This document shows positions 27,398 to 37,111 of a stretch of 64,000 nt of DNA, piece by piece. The stretch comes from Devosia soli (GTDB lineage: Bacteria; Pseudomonadota; Alphaproteobacteria; Rhizobiales; Devosiaceae). The translations under genes were made by a program, and so were the position numbers. The notes under the pieces are model-generated. The model did no database searches. It saw nothing but the letters and a program-made list of their open reading frames with translations, and was not told where the DNA came from. How positions within the stretch are numbered: position 1 is the first letter of the stretch; each line of letters starts with the position of its first letter. The stretch is from positions 248,001 through 312,000 of the forward strand of contig NZ_LAJG01000014.1 of assembly GCF_000970455.1 (NCBI RefSeq), read 5' to 3'.

Positions 27398-28995
27398 TGC
27401 CGTTCCTTGGTGGTGAGGAACCGGATTTTTGGCCAATCCTGCTTGGCCCGATCCGCCCACCACGCATTCTGCGCCAGGAACACGGGCGCATTGGCCCGGT
27501 CCTCGGCCATATTGGTTTTTTGGGCCGCAATGAAGCGCTTCAATTCATCCGGATCATCGCTCTCGACCCAGCGCGCCACTTCAAAGCCCATGGGCTCGAA
27601 GGTGATCGGAACGCCATATTCTTTCGCGACGCGGCTCGCCAGAACTTCAAGCTGCAGCTGGCCCACGACGCCAACGATCCAGTCCGCGCCAACCATGCGG
27701 CGGAACACCTGGGTAACGCCTTCCTCGGCAAGGTCCGACAGCGCCTTGGACATCTGCTTGGTCTTCATCGCATCAGTCAGGCGCACGCGGCGGATGATTT
27801 CGGGCGCGAAATTCGGGATGCCAGTCACATTGATCGTCGCGCCCTCGGTCAGCGTATCCCCCACCGACAGCGTTCCGTGATTGGGAATGCCGACGATATC
27901 GCCTGCCACGGCCTCTTCGGCCAGCTCGCGATTATTGCCGAAAAAGAACATCGGATTGGCCACAGCCATATCCTTGCCCGACCGCACGTTCTTCAGGCGC
28001 ATCCCGCGCGTAAAGGTCCCCGAGCAGAGGCGCACGAAAGCGATACGGTCGCGATGGTTCGCGTCCATGTTCGCCTGCACCTTGAAGACGAAACCCGACA
28101 CCTTCTTTTCGTCGGGCGCAATCGGCGCTGGCAGCGCCGGCTGAGGTCGCGGCTCCGGACCCCAGTCGCCCAGCGTACGCAGCAGTTCCGCCACGCCAAT
28201 GCCCTTGAGTGCCGAGCCGAATAGCACCGGGCTCATATGGCCCTCATGGAAAACCTTAAGATCGAACGCGGGCAACATCGCCCGCGCCAATTCGAGCGTT
28301 TCCAGCGCCGTCATGAATACCGGGTTGTCGACTAGGCTCTCCACATCGAGCAGATCATCGATCGCCTCGAACTCGGCGAGTGTCTTGCCCTGCGGCGTGA
28401 CAACCCGCTTCTCGAGAAGGTCGATGTAGCCGCCAAAATCGACGCCCTGCCCGATCGGCCAGAGCACCGGAGTCAGGTCGAGCGCCAGTTTGCCCTGGAT
28501 CTCGTCGATAAGGTCGAGCGGCGCCAGGCCCTCGCGGTCCACCTTATTGATAAAGGTGATAATCGGAATATCGCGCAACCGGCAGACTTCGAAAAGCTTC
28601 AGCGTCTGGCTTTCGATGCCTTTGGCCGCGTCGATCACCATGATGGCCGCGTCGACGGCCGTCAGCGTGCGATAGGTGTCTTCTGAAAAGTCCGAGTGAC
28701 CCGGCGTATCGAGCAAGTTCATGGTGAGCCCGTCGAATTCGAAGGTCATCACCGAGGACGAGATGGAAATCCCGCGTTGCTGCTCCATTTCCATCCAGTC
28801 AGAACGCGTCGAGCGCTGGCCGGCCTTGCCGCGCACGGCGCCCGCTTGCTGGATGGCGCCGGCGGCTGAAAGCAAGCGCTCGGTCAGCGTCGTCTTACCG
28901 GCGTCGGGGTGCGAAATGATCGCAAAAGTCCGTCGGGTGCGAAACGGTTCGAGATGAGACCGAGACGGCGCCTCGGCGGCATGGGCAAGGGACAT
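27394..28995 (-). CDS. prfC: Peptide chain release factor 3 (533 aa)
   Basis: RF3 is the GTPase that recycles RF1/RF2 from the ribosome. The G1 loop SHPDAGKTTL (28-37), G3 DTPGHSDF (near 96) and G4 NKVD (near 148) are intact. The RF3 hallmarks RGKAGQRSTRSDWMEMEQQRGISISSS (broken here into RGKAGQRSTRSDWMEM and QQRGISIS) occupy the switch region, and the C-terminal domain is complete. Length matches the family. The 3' end overlaps a methyltransferase gene by four bases. Confidence 0.95.
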   Translation of the reverse strand: MSLAHAAEAPSRSHLEPFRTRRTFAIISHPDAGKTTLTERLLSAAGAIQQAGAVRGKAGQRSTRSDWMEMEQQRGISISSSVMTFEFDGLTMNLLDTPGHSDFSEDTYRTLTAVDAAIMVIDAAKGIESQTLKLFEVCRLRDIPIITFINKVDREGLAPLDLIDEIQGKLALDLTPVLWPIGQGVDFGGYIDLLEKRVVTPQGKTLAEFEAIDDLLDVESLVDNPVFMTALETLELARAMLPAFDLKVFHEGHMSPVLFGSALKGIGVAELLRTLGDWGPEPRPQPALPAPIAPDEKKVSGFVFKVQANMDANHRDRIAFVRLCSGTFTRGMRLKNVRSGKDMAVANPMFFFGNNRELAEEAVAGDIVGIPNHGTLSVGDTLTEGATINVTGIPNFAPEIIRRVRLTDAMKTKQMSKALSDLAEEGVTQVFRRMVGADWIVGVVGQLQLEVLASRVAKEYGVPITFEPMGFEVARWVESDDPDELKRFIAAQKTNMAEDRANAPVFLAQNAWWADRAKQDWPKIRFLTTKERH

Positions 28996-29132
28996 GGAAA
29001 CTGCTGATGGCTAGGCCACCCGCAAACGAAGCGAGGCGGCGACAAGTGTCATATGGGGCGCTCTATAGAATCTGCCAACTCTGCGGTCAAACCGCGAGTG
29101 CCCCTATCTGTCCCGCACTCAGCGCATGAACG

Positions 29133-29528
29133 TTACGCTGCCTCGTTGGTGACCATCCGCGCAATGAAGCCGCGCACGTCTTCGACCATCAGGCCCAGAT
29201 CGGCAATGCGTTCCTGCGTCAACGGGCGGCCGCTGCGCATTTCGTGTTCCATCGCCTTGGCGATGTCGGCGATGGACCATGCGCCAACACCCGAGGCCGC
29301 TCCTTTGATCGAATGCAGCACCAAGGCAATATCGTCAAAGCTCGCAGCCAGCTGCAGCTTTTCATAGTAAGTCTTAAGCGTGGTATCGAAAAGTCGCAGC
29401 ACTTCCAGCTCCAGCGACTCATCGCCCAGACATTGCTTGGCAAGGTGCACGAGATCGACCGGTCGAACGGCGCGGGTTGTGGTTTCGGTGAGCGTTTCGG
29501 TTTTCGCAGCCGGGCTGGCGGGGGGCAT
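29133..29528 (-). CDS. Stand-alone Hpt phosphotransfer protein (131 aa)
   Basis: This is a histidine phosphotransfer domain that would pass phosphoryl groups between response regulators. The phospho-accepting H72 sits in VLHSIKGAASGVGAW, the standard HxxKG motif, inside a four-helix bundle from about residue 24 to 125. The ATG at 29528 is preferred because GGAG lies 8 bp upstream; an earlier ATG at 29558 has no such support. No kinase or receiver gene is nearby, so its partners are elsewhere. Confidence 0.9.
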   Translation of the reverse strand: MPPASPAAKTETLTETTTRAVRPVDLVHLAKQCLGDESLELEVLRLFDTTLKTYYEKLQLAASFDDIALVLHSIKGAASGVGAWSIADIAKAMEHEMRSGRPLTQERIADLGLMVEDVRGFIARMVTNEAA

Positions 29529-29882
29529 TTCGGTTGCTCCAAGCACGCGGCTGCGCATCGGCAGCCGACAATTCTTTTGCCAGAGCCTAGAGTGACCTCA
29601 TGAACAGGCTGTTAAGCCCCAACTTCGCCTTTGTTTGCCGCCTATGTGCGCCGGTTTCCACGGCAAAAATTAACCTTTAGGTAGGAAATCGTTCGGATTG
29701 CATCAAATTGAATGTAATAGTGAACGCTGAACCAGCGCGCGGCGGCGAAGGGTTCGGGAACTGGCGATCATTTGCATCGAATTGTTCCGGTTTGACCACG
29801 GGGCCAGAAACGCCTCCGGGGGTAAATCTACTCCTGAAGTCCGCTTTGTCGCTGCACTGCCGACGCGAGAGTTGTAGAGAGT
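29529..29882. other. Gap before the growth-pole-ring-like gene (no gene)
   Basis: This 354-bp stretch has no plausible gene. It is AT-rich around 29665-29725 and probably contains the promoter of the giant gene and that of the divergent Hpt gene. A TTAACC half-site occurs near 29671, but no second TTAA at the 7-bp spacing needed for a full CtrA box. Confidence 0.5.
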
Positions 29883-32800
29883 ATGGCCAATAATCAGAAT
29901 AACCAGAACGATCCGGCGGCGCTGGCCTTTTCTGCGGTAGAAGACGCTCTCAAGGATTCGGTGTTCAGCCTCGATCCGGCCAACCGCGCCAAGACTGAGA
30001 AGAAGCCCGAGCAGCCCCGCTCCGAACGTTTACGCGCTGCCGATAAGATCGCGCAGCAGGCCGGCTCCGTCGCCAATGACGATCGCGCCTCCGCTGCACG
30101 GCTTCTCTATGGTCTACAGAATCGCTCCTCCGCCGCGCCCACCTGGCTTGCCCTACTCCTCTCGCTCCTCTGGGTCGGCGTCGCCGGCACTGTGGGCGCA
30201 GTGCGTTATGGCGCGCAGATGGCCAATTTCGGTCAGTTCGCCGGCACGATCGAATTCATCTCTCTAGTCGCCATTATCGTTCTGCCGGTCCTCGGCTTCT
30301 TTGCTGTCGCGACGCTGATCCGTCGCGCGCAAGATCTGCGCAATGCTGCCTCCTCCATCACCCAGGCCGCTATCCGCCTCGCCGAGCCTGAAGTGACTGC
30401 CGCTGATAAGGTCGCTTCCGTGGGCCAAGCCGTGCGCCGCGAAGTCAATGCTCTCGGCGATGGCCTCGAACGCGCGCTCTCCCGCGCCGGCGAGCTCGAA
30501 GTGATGATCCATAACGAGGTCACCGCGCTCGAACGCACCTATTCGGACAACGAGTCGCGCATGCGCGCCCTCATCGCCGAACTCGCCAACCAGCGCGAGA
30601 GCGTTCTCACCAATACCGAGCGCGTGCGCGAAGCGATCACCGAGAGCCACACCGGCCTCGTCTTCGACCTCGACATGATCAGCCAGCGCATCGCTGGCAC
30701 CATCGTCGAAAGCGGCGGCAATCTCGCCCGCGCTCTCGAAAGCGGTGGCGAAGCGATCAATGCCTCCTTCTCGGAACGCGCTGATAACTTTGCCCAGTTG
30801 ATGGACAATCGCACCACCGATTTTCTCAGCGCGCTCGATGAAAGCGCCGGCCGCGTCTCCGGCGTCGTCGAAGACAGTACCGCCTTGGTCAATTCGAGCT
30901 TTGAGAATCGTACCCGCGACTTCCAGGCCAATATCGAACGTCATATCGAAAGCCTGACCGAGGCGCTCGATGCCCGCGCCGGCACAATCGGCTCTTCGCT
31001 CGATAGCCAGACGCTGATGCTGACAGCCGCCATCCAGGACAAGACTGATGCGCTTGCCAATCTCCTGGCCATCAATTCGACCAAGCTTATCGAGCAGTGG
31101 GGTCAGCGCGGTGATCTGATCAACCGTGCGCTTGAGGATCTCGGTAGCCGTGTGGGCGAAGACGTCACCGGTCGCGCTCGCGAGGCCGAAACCATGCTGA
31201 GCCAGCTCTCGCGCCAGCTCGATGAGTCGGTGTCGATCCAGCTCAACGCTCTCGAAAGCCGCCTCCAGTCGGCGATCATCGAAATCAACGGCGCTCTCGA
31301 CGATACCGCCGAGCGTGCGCGCGTCACCGTTTCGACCGCGGGCCAGGAGTCGCTCGGTCAGTTCGATACGCGTCTCACCGAAATCACCGGCCTCCTCGAT
31401 GAACGTCTGTCGGCGCTCGACAACGTCATCGGCGACAAGGGCGACCAGCTGCTCAACCGCCTCGACCAGCACGGCACGAGCTTCCAGACGCGCGCCAACG
31501 TCCTCGAAATGGCGCTCAACGAAGAGTCCGGCCGCTTCAACGATATCGTTTCCGAGCGCACGCGCGAGATGAACGAGGTCATCGGGGCCAAGGCCGCTGC
31601 CATCACCGAGAGCCTGACCAATCGCACCCGCGACATTTCCGAACGTCTCGACACCTACGCCGAGAGCCTCGGTGAAACGCTCGATTCACGCACGAGCCGG
31701 ATCGACGAAGTTCTGACGAGCCGTTCCGAAACGCTCGCTAACCGCCTCGATAGCTATGTTGGCGCAATCGATACGAGCCTCGATAGCCGCACGGCCCGCA
31801 TCGACGACGTCCTCTCGAACCGGTCGCAATCGCTGACCACGCGTCTGGACTCCTATGCCGAAACGCTCAATCTCGACCTCGACAGCCGCACAAGTCAGAT
31901 CGACGAGGTCCTGACGAGCCGTTCCGAGACCTTGGCAAACCGCCTCGATAGCCACGCGGAGACACTTCGCAGCGATCTCGACGGCAGGACCAATCAGATC
32001 GACCAAGTGCTGACCAGCCGGTCCCAGACCCTGGCAGACCGCCTCGACACGCATGCCGAGACACTCCGCGGCGATCTCGACAGCCGGACCAATCAGATCG
32101 ATCAGGTCCTGCTCAACCGGTCACAGACCTTGGCGAACCGCCTCGATTCCTATGCCGAGACGCTGAACCTCGATCTCGAAGGCCGCGCCGGCCAGATCGA
32201 AGAAGTGCTCGCAAGCCGCGTCGGCGAGATCGGCAATGCCATCGCCGCGGGTGCGGAGGCGCTCGAAAACACCCTGTCCGGCCGCAGCGTCGAACTGTCC
32301 GAAGCCATCCGTCAGCGTTCGCAAGAACTCGGCCAGACGCTCACCACCAGCACCCAGGCGTTCGACCAGGCCATTGCCGGCCGCACCCAGCGCCTCGCCG
32401 ATACTCTTTCGGAGCGAACCAACACGCTTTCGCTCGAAATCGAAAGCCGCACCGGTGCACTTTCGGGCCAGCTCGAAGAGCGCACGCAGACCCTCGCGGC
32501 AACGCTCGACGAAAAGCAGAGCGAATTTGCCGCTGCGCTTGATCAGCGCCAAGGCGTTTTCGCCTCGGCCATCGAAGAACGCGCCGGCCGCTTCGTTGCC
32601 GATCTCGAAGCGCGCACCGCCACAATGGCGGGCGCTCTCGATACCCGCACGAGCGAACTCAACGCTTCCTTCGAGCGCCAGACCGGCGCCCTCTCCGAAG
32701 CCATCTCGCGCGAAGGCGCCGCCCTCACCGAAGCGCTCGACGCACGCACCCAGGAACTCGCCTCGACCGTCGGCACTCGCACACAGCAGCTGTCCGCCGC

Positions 32801-35756
32801 TCTTGCGGCCCGCACCCAGGCTCTGTCCGATACCCTGGCGACGCAAACGAGCTCCATGGGCGAAACCATCGGCCTTCACACGGCCGAACTCGCCCAGACG
32901 CTCGACCAGCACAGCGCCGCTGCACGCGAGTCGGTCGATGCCTCGCTGCGCAACGCCACGGAAACCATGTCGAGCCGTCTCGGTGAACTGTCGTCGGCGG
33001 TTGCCGGCAAGGTGGCCGATATCGGCACGGCCATGTCCGAACAGCTCAACACCGCGCTCACCCGCGTCGATGAAGCACAGTCGGGCGTCACTGGCCGCAT
33101 CGACGCCGCCAGCGCCAGTTTCGACGACAGCGTCCGCCGCGCCACGGAAATCGTGGAAACCGGCGTCAATGCCGCCCGTCAGTCGATGGTCGACCTCGTC
33201 GACAAGCGCCTCGGCACCCTGCCCGAAGCCATCACGGCTCGTGCAGACATCACAGCCGAGCGCCTTGCCGCGCTTAACGCGTCGATCAATACGTCCATCA
33301 CCCAGTCGATGGCCGATCTCGAAGCCGGCGCCGATCGGATCGAGGAAACCATCTCGACGCGCATCACCGCCGCAACCCACGCCATCTCCGACGACGTGGC
33401 CAATACGGCCAATCGGATGGACTCGGCCGTTCGCTCTGCTCTCGAGCAAATCCGCCTCGCGGCCGGTACCATCGACGACATCGTCTCGGTCCGTGCCGTG
33501 AACACGGTCGATTCCATCGAGCGCCGCCTGTCGGACATCAACCAGTCGGTCGAAAGCCACACCTCCGAATTCGCTGCTCTCGTCGATCAGAAGTCGAGCG
33601 AACTGCAATCGGCCCTGCGCAGCCATGGCAACCTCCTGAGCCAGGCGCTCGCCGACAACGCCCGCGGCGCCGAAGAGCTGATGTCGGTTTCCACCAGCCG
33701 CATCCTCACGGACGTTACCGCGGCCCTCAACAAGCTCAACGATTCCAATCTGCTGCTCCAGCGCGTCCTCGACGCCTCGACCACCAACCTTGCCACGCTT
33801 GAAACCAGCATCGCCCAGCAGACCGCCAGCTATGCCGGCACCATGCGTGATGCCATGGGCCAGACCGAGCAGGCTGGTGAACTGGTCAGCCGCCATGTCG
33901 GCGCGCTGCAGAACACCATTCGTGGCATGGTCGAAGAGTTTTCCAGCATCCTCGGCAAGCTCGACATGGAAGTCGTCAGCATGTCCCAGGCGTCCCGCGC
34001 CCTCGAATCGACCAGCGAAAACGCGCTGGAATCGCTCGAGGAACGTCGTGCCGCCATGGACGCTCTGGCCCACAGCTTCGCCACGCGCGCCGACGACATC
34101 GACGGCCGCATGCGCATGTTCGCCCAGTCGATCGCCGACACGGTCAACGACACGGAACGCCGCATGATTGCCGCGCGCCGCGCCATGGATGACGCGCTGC
34201 AGTCGACCTCGGCCAATGTCAATGACGCGCTCACGACCACTACGAGCGCCATTACCGAGGCCCTGTCCAGCGCCACTTCGAACGTCAGCGATGCGCTTTA
34301 CGTCACCAACGAGCGGTTCACCTCGACGATCAACGAGCGTACCTCGCAGGTCGACAATGTCGTCCAGCGCGCTGCAGAAGCTGCCGCCGCCGCCCTTGGG
34401 CAGACGGCATCGACTGTCCGCGCTGCCCTCTCGAGCCAGACCGAGCAGGTCAACACCGCGCTCGAGGACAATGCCGCCCGCGTCAGCGATCTCCTCGCCT
34501 CGACCGCCGGCAGCGTCACCGACGTTCTGACCTCCACTACCAGCACCCTGGCGGACACGATCAACGACTCGACCAACACGGTCCGCTCCGCCATCGCGTC
34601 CAACACCAGCCAGCTGCGCCAGGCCGTCGATCAATCGACTGCGGTTTTCCGCCAGTCGCTCGACCAGACCTCGGAGGACGTTACCTCCAAGCTTGGCGAT
34701 TTCCGCGAAACGGCCGACGGCGAAAGCCGTCGCACGAATGCCGTTCTCCAGGACGCACAGCGTCGCCTGGTCAGCGAAATGCAGCAGGCCATCGAGGAAG
34801 CCACCCAGCGCTTCAGCGAAACGGCCCGCGCCATGCGCGAAACGGCCCGCGAAGTCGGCCACGAGCTCGAAGCGACGCGCGCCGAACTGGCTCGCGGCGT
34901 CAATGAGCTGCCCGAAGAAACCCGCGCCAGCGCCGCAGCCATGCGTCGTGTCGTGGCCGAGCAGATCGAGGCCCTCAGCGAACTCAACGCCATCGTCCGC
35001 AACCAGCCGGCGACGCACGATCTCACCGACCGTCGCAGCACTCAGCCGCGCCAGTCGGCCCCGGCCCGCCAACCCGAGCCGGCGCCGTACCAGCCACGCC
35101 AGCCAGAACCCGCGCCCGAGACCTACCGTACCGAGCCACAGCCCACCCAGACGCTTGTCGATCCGATCCGCACACGTCCCGCTATCGACACTGTGCGGCC
35201 GACTGTTCGTGCTGCTGCACCGGTTCAGCAACCTGCCCCGGCTCGCGCCGACGTGCAGCCGCGCCAGGCCGATCCGATCCGCACCGAACCCGTGCGCACT
35301 GCGCCGGCTACCCCAGCCCCTGCACCCCGTCAGGAGCCGGAAGCTGGCGAAGGCAGCGGATGGCTGCGGGACGTTTTGCGCAACGCATCAGCAAGCCAGG
35401 CCGGCGCCCAGCCGGCCCAACAAGGTCTTTCGACGCTGACTGAGGAAATCGCCCGCGCCATCGACGATAGTGCCCTGGCAGACGCCTGGGCCCGCTATCA
35501 GGCCGGGGAATCTAACGTCTTCTCGCGCCGCATCTATTCGCTGACGGGCCAGAGCACCTATGACGAAGTCCGCAAGCGCCTGCAGCGCGATCAGGATTTC
35601 GCCCGCACCGCGCAGGCCTATATGAGCGATTTCGAGCAACTCCTTAAGCGCGCCGCCGCCGGCCCGCGTCCGGCTGCCGAAACCCGCGAATACCTGTTGT
35701 CCGATCGTGGCAAGGTCTACACCACCCTCGCCCATGCGAGCGGCCGCCTCAGCTGA
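29883..35756 (+). CDS. gpr: Giant coiled-coil membrane protein, growth pole ring (GPR/RgsE)-like (1957 aa)
   Basis: In Agrobacterium (GPR) and Sinorhizobium (RgsE), giant apolipoprotein-like proteins of this design form a ring at the growing pole and are needed for unipolar growth. The same layout is seen here: a polar N-terminus, two transmembrane segments (about 86-108 and 124-146), then about 1,500 residues of Ala/Ser/Thr/Glu-rich helix in 11- and 33-residue repeats. A Pro/Gln-rich linker (about 1715-1815) and a compact C-terminal domain (about 1820-1957, GWLRDVLRNAS and LTEEIARAIDD) follow. Residues 600-764 are five exact 33-residue repeats. It is monocistronic, ending in a strong terminator. 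The assignment rests on architecture and recalled family features, not a database search. Confidence 0.82.
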   Translation: MANNQNNQNDPAALAFSAVEDALKDSVFSLDPANRAKTEKKPEQPRSERLRAADKIAQQAGSVANDDRASAARLLYGLQNRSSAAPTWLALLLSLLWVGVAGTVGAVRYGAQMANFGQFAGTIEFISLVAIIVLPVLGFFAVATLIRRAQDLRNAASSITQAAIRLAEPEVTAADKVASVGQAVRREVNALGDGLERALSRAGELEVMIHNEVTALERTYSDNESRMRALIAELANQRESVLTNTERVREAITESHTGLVFDLDMISQRIAGTIVESGGNLARALESGGEAINASFSERADNFAQLMDNRTTDFLSALDESAGRVSGVVEDSTALVNSSFENRTRDFQANIERHIESLTEALDARAGTIGSSLDSQTLMLTAAIQDKTDALANLLAINSTKLIEQWGQRGDLINRALEDLGSRVGEDVTGRAREAETMLSQLSRQLDESVSIQLNALESRLQSAIIEINGALDDTAERARVTVSTAGQESLGQFDTRLTEITGLLDERLSALDNVIGDKGDQLLNRLDQHGTSFQTRANVLEMALNEESGRFNDIVSERTREMNEVIGAKAAAITESLTNRTRDISERLDTYAESLGETLDSRTSRIDEVLTSRSETLANRLDSYVGAIDTSLDSRTARIDDVLSNRSQSLTTRLDSYAETLNLDLDSRTSQIDEVLTSRSETLANRLDSHAETLRSDLDGRTNQIDQVLTSRSQTLADRLDTHAETLRGDLDSRTNQIDQVLLNRSQTLANRLDSYAETLNLDLEGRAGQIEEVLASRVGEIGNAIAAGAEALENTLSGRSVELSEAIRQRSQELGQTLTTSTQAFDQAIAGRTQRLADTLSERTNTLSLEIESRTGALSGQLEERTQTLAATLDEKQSEFAAALDQRQGVFASAIEERAGRFVADLEARTATMAGALDTRTSELNASFERQTGALSEAISREGAALTEALDARTQELASTVGTRTQQLSAALAARTQALSDTLATQTSSMGETIGLHTAELAQTLDQHSAAARESVDASLRNATETMSSRLGELSSAVAGKVADIGTAMSEQLNTALTRVDEAQSGVTGRIDAASASFDDSVRRATEIVETGVNAARQSMVDLVDKRLGTLPEAITARADITAERLAALNASINTSITQSMADLEAGADRIEETISTRITAATHAISDDVANTANRMDSAVRSALEQIRLAAGTIDDIVSVRAVNTVDSIERRLSDINQSVESHTSEFAALVDQKSSELQSALRSHGNLLSQALADNARGAEELMSVSTSRILTDVTAALNKLNDSNLLLQRVLDASTTNLATLETSIAQQTASYAGTMRDAMGQTEQAGELVSRHVGALQNTIRGMVEEFSSILGKLDMEVVSMSQASRALESTSENALESLEERRAAMDALAHSFATRADDIDGRMRMFAQSIADTVNDTERRMIAARRAMDDALQSTSANVNDALTTTTSAITEALSSATSNVSDALYVTNERFTSTINERTSQVDNVVQRAAEAAAAALGQTASTVRAALSSQTEQVNTALEDNAARVSDLLASTAGSVTDVLTSTTSTLADTINDSTNTVRSAIASNTSQLRQAVDQSTAVFRQSLDQTSEDVTSKLGDFRETADGESRRTNAVLQDAQRRLVSEMQQAIEEATQRFSETARAMRETAREVGHELEATRAELARGVNELPEETRASAAAMRRVVAEQIEALSELNAIVRNQPATHDLTDRRSTQPRQSAPARQPEPAPYQPRQPEPAPETYRTEPQPTQTLVDPIRTRPAIDTVRPTVRAAAPVQQPAPARADVQPRQADPIRTEPVRTAPATPAPAPRQEPEAGEGSGWLRDVLRNASASQAGAQPAQQGLSTLTEEIARAIDDSALADAWARYQAGESNVFSRRIYSLTGQSTYDEVRKRLQRDQDFARTAQAYMSDFEQLLKRAAAGPRPAAETREYLLSDRGKVYTTLAHASGRLS
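31680..32174 (+). repeat. Five tandem 99-bp in-frame repeats
   Basis: Unit starts are at 31680, 31779, 31878, 31977 and 32076, with a degenerate sixth unit from 32175. Each encodes 33 residues of the form LDSRTxQIDxVLxxRSxTLA followed by xRLDSxAETLxxD. The spacing is exactly 99 bp each time, with high DNA similarity between units, which points to fairly recent duplication. Thirty-three residues are three 11-residue turns, so copy-number change alters rod length without breaking the helix. Confidence 0.93.
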
Positions 35757-35774
35757 GGGCGACCAGCTCATGCG

Positions 35775-35807
35775 AAAGGCCCCGGAGCGATCCGGGGCCT
35801 TTTTTTA
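35775..35807 (+). terminator. Terminator of the GPR-like gene
   Basis: A 12-bp perfect stem (35775-35786 with 35791-35802) with a GCGA loop runs into a T-tract of seven or more bases, 18 bp after the stop codon. Confidence 0.93.
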
Positions 35808-35882
35808 TATCTTGAGAACGGCGAGATCTGGAACGTCATCCTCCAGCCCATGCCACTGATATCATCAGTGCATCCAGATATT

Positions 35883-37066
35883 TCAGCTCGCCCGGGCAGC
35901 CTTCATCTGCATCGACACCCAGATGCATCCCGCCCCTGCCAGTGCGAACCCTGCAGCCACGAAATAGGCTTGTCCCCCCATGGACGGCACCAGCCAGCCG
36001 AACCCAACCAGAGCCACCGCCGACAATAGCTGTTGTCCGACGACGAATAGGCTTTGGGTTTCCGCCGCGATATTCTCGCTGGTCCAATTGGCGATGAAGT
36101 GAACGCAGCCAAGATATCCTACGGCAAAGGTGATGCCGTGCGAAAGCTGCAGCGCAATGAGCACGGCGACATTGGGCTCGAACCCCATCAGCAGCCACCG
36201 GAAGACCGATGCCACGGCAGATACGAGCATGATGCCACGAGCCGAAATCCGCCCGCCGAGCCGCTTCCACAAAAACATCACTGCCGCCTCCGAAGCTGCG
36301 CCCAGCGCAATCAGCGGTCCGATCACATCCTCTGGGATACCCTGTGCCTTCCAGAGGAGTGAGCCGAAGGCATTGAGCACGGTGTGCGTGCCATAGATCA
36401 TGCAAAAGCCGAAGAGAGGCAGGATGAACCATGGTTTCGCAACCTCCCGCAGGCTGCCGGTTTTGGGAGCGGCAGCAGCAACCGATATAGTCAGCTGCTC
36501 CGCCGGCGCGCGAAACGGGGGCAGTTGCAAGGACGCTGCCGCTCGCAGGATGGCCAGCCCGACAAAGAGCGGCACGAAGATTGCCGCGCCGAACCAGACG
36601 ACAAGATAACCCGTCAAGCCGTTGAAGAGCATGTAGCCGACCGTACCCCAGGCCCGCATGACGCCAAAATCGGTGCCGTTGCGCCGCGCCAGTCGCATGC
36701 TTGCGGCATCGAGCACGGGGCCGATCGCGCCGCCAGGAAGGCTGGCCAGCGTCCAGAACAGCAGGATGCCCCAGAATTCGTTGACGAAGAACAATCCTAT
36801 GGGGACGATGCCGCCAATCAGCGCCCCGATAACGATCACTTGCCGCCAGTCCCTGGCGCGATCCGCCACGCGACCAACGATCAGGTTGAAGGCAAGGATG
36901 ACGATGATCGGCACCGCATTGATGAGTCCTGTCTGCTCGGCGTGATGCCCTTGCCACTCAGCCAGATCGGCAGAAACATCACGGCTGCGCCGCTGCCGGT
37001 GAAGAAAGTGCCATAGAAGATTGACGTGCGGACTTCGGGCGTCAGGCGGGCGGAGCTCTGGCTCAT
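35883..37066 (-). pseudogene. Frameshifted MFS transporter (3-phenylpropionate/nucleoside symporter-like)
   Basis: Two frames together make one transporter of the MFS_1_like family. The N-terminus (MSQSSARLTPEVRTSIFYGT through WLSGKGIT) is in one frame; from AEQTGLINAVPIIVILAFNL to the end it is in another. Comparison with the intact neighbour (GIPADQIGLINALPMLG) places the break at 36941-36946, where one base is missing (ATCACGCC instead of ATCACnGCC). The N-terminal frame stops after about 61 codons. With the base restored the product would be about 394 aa with 12 membrane segments. It could be a true decay mutation or a sequencing error. Confidence 0.85.
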
Positions 37067-37111
37067 GCGTATGACCGGCAGGTGAGGTTCGAGGCGATGC
37101 TGCCTCGGCAA

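Noticed and set aside
29660-29690. CtrA binding box before the giant polar gene
   Set aside because: There is one TTAACC half-site but no second TTAA at 7-bp spacing.
31680-32174. Evenly spaced repeats considered as a CRISPR array
   Set aside because: Units are contiguous, without spacers, in frame with a long protein, and 99 bp long.
32121-35231. A 1,036-residue open frame on the minus strand inside the giant coiled-coil gene
   Set aside because: It is antisense to a well-supported gene with repeat structure, has no ribosome-binding site and a Gly/Arg/Ala-biased composition typical of GC-rich shadow frames.
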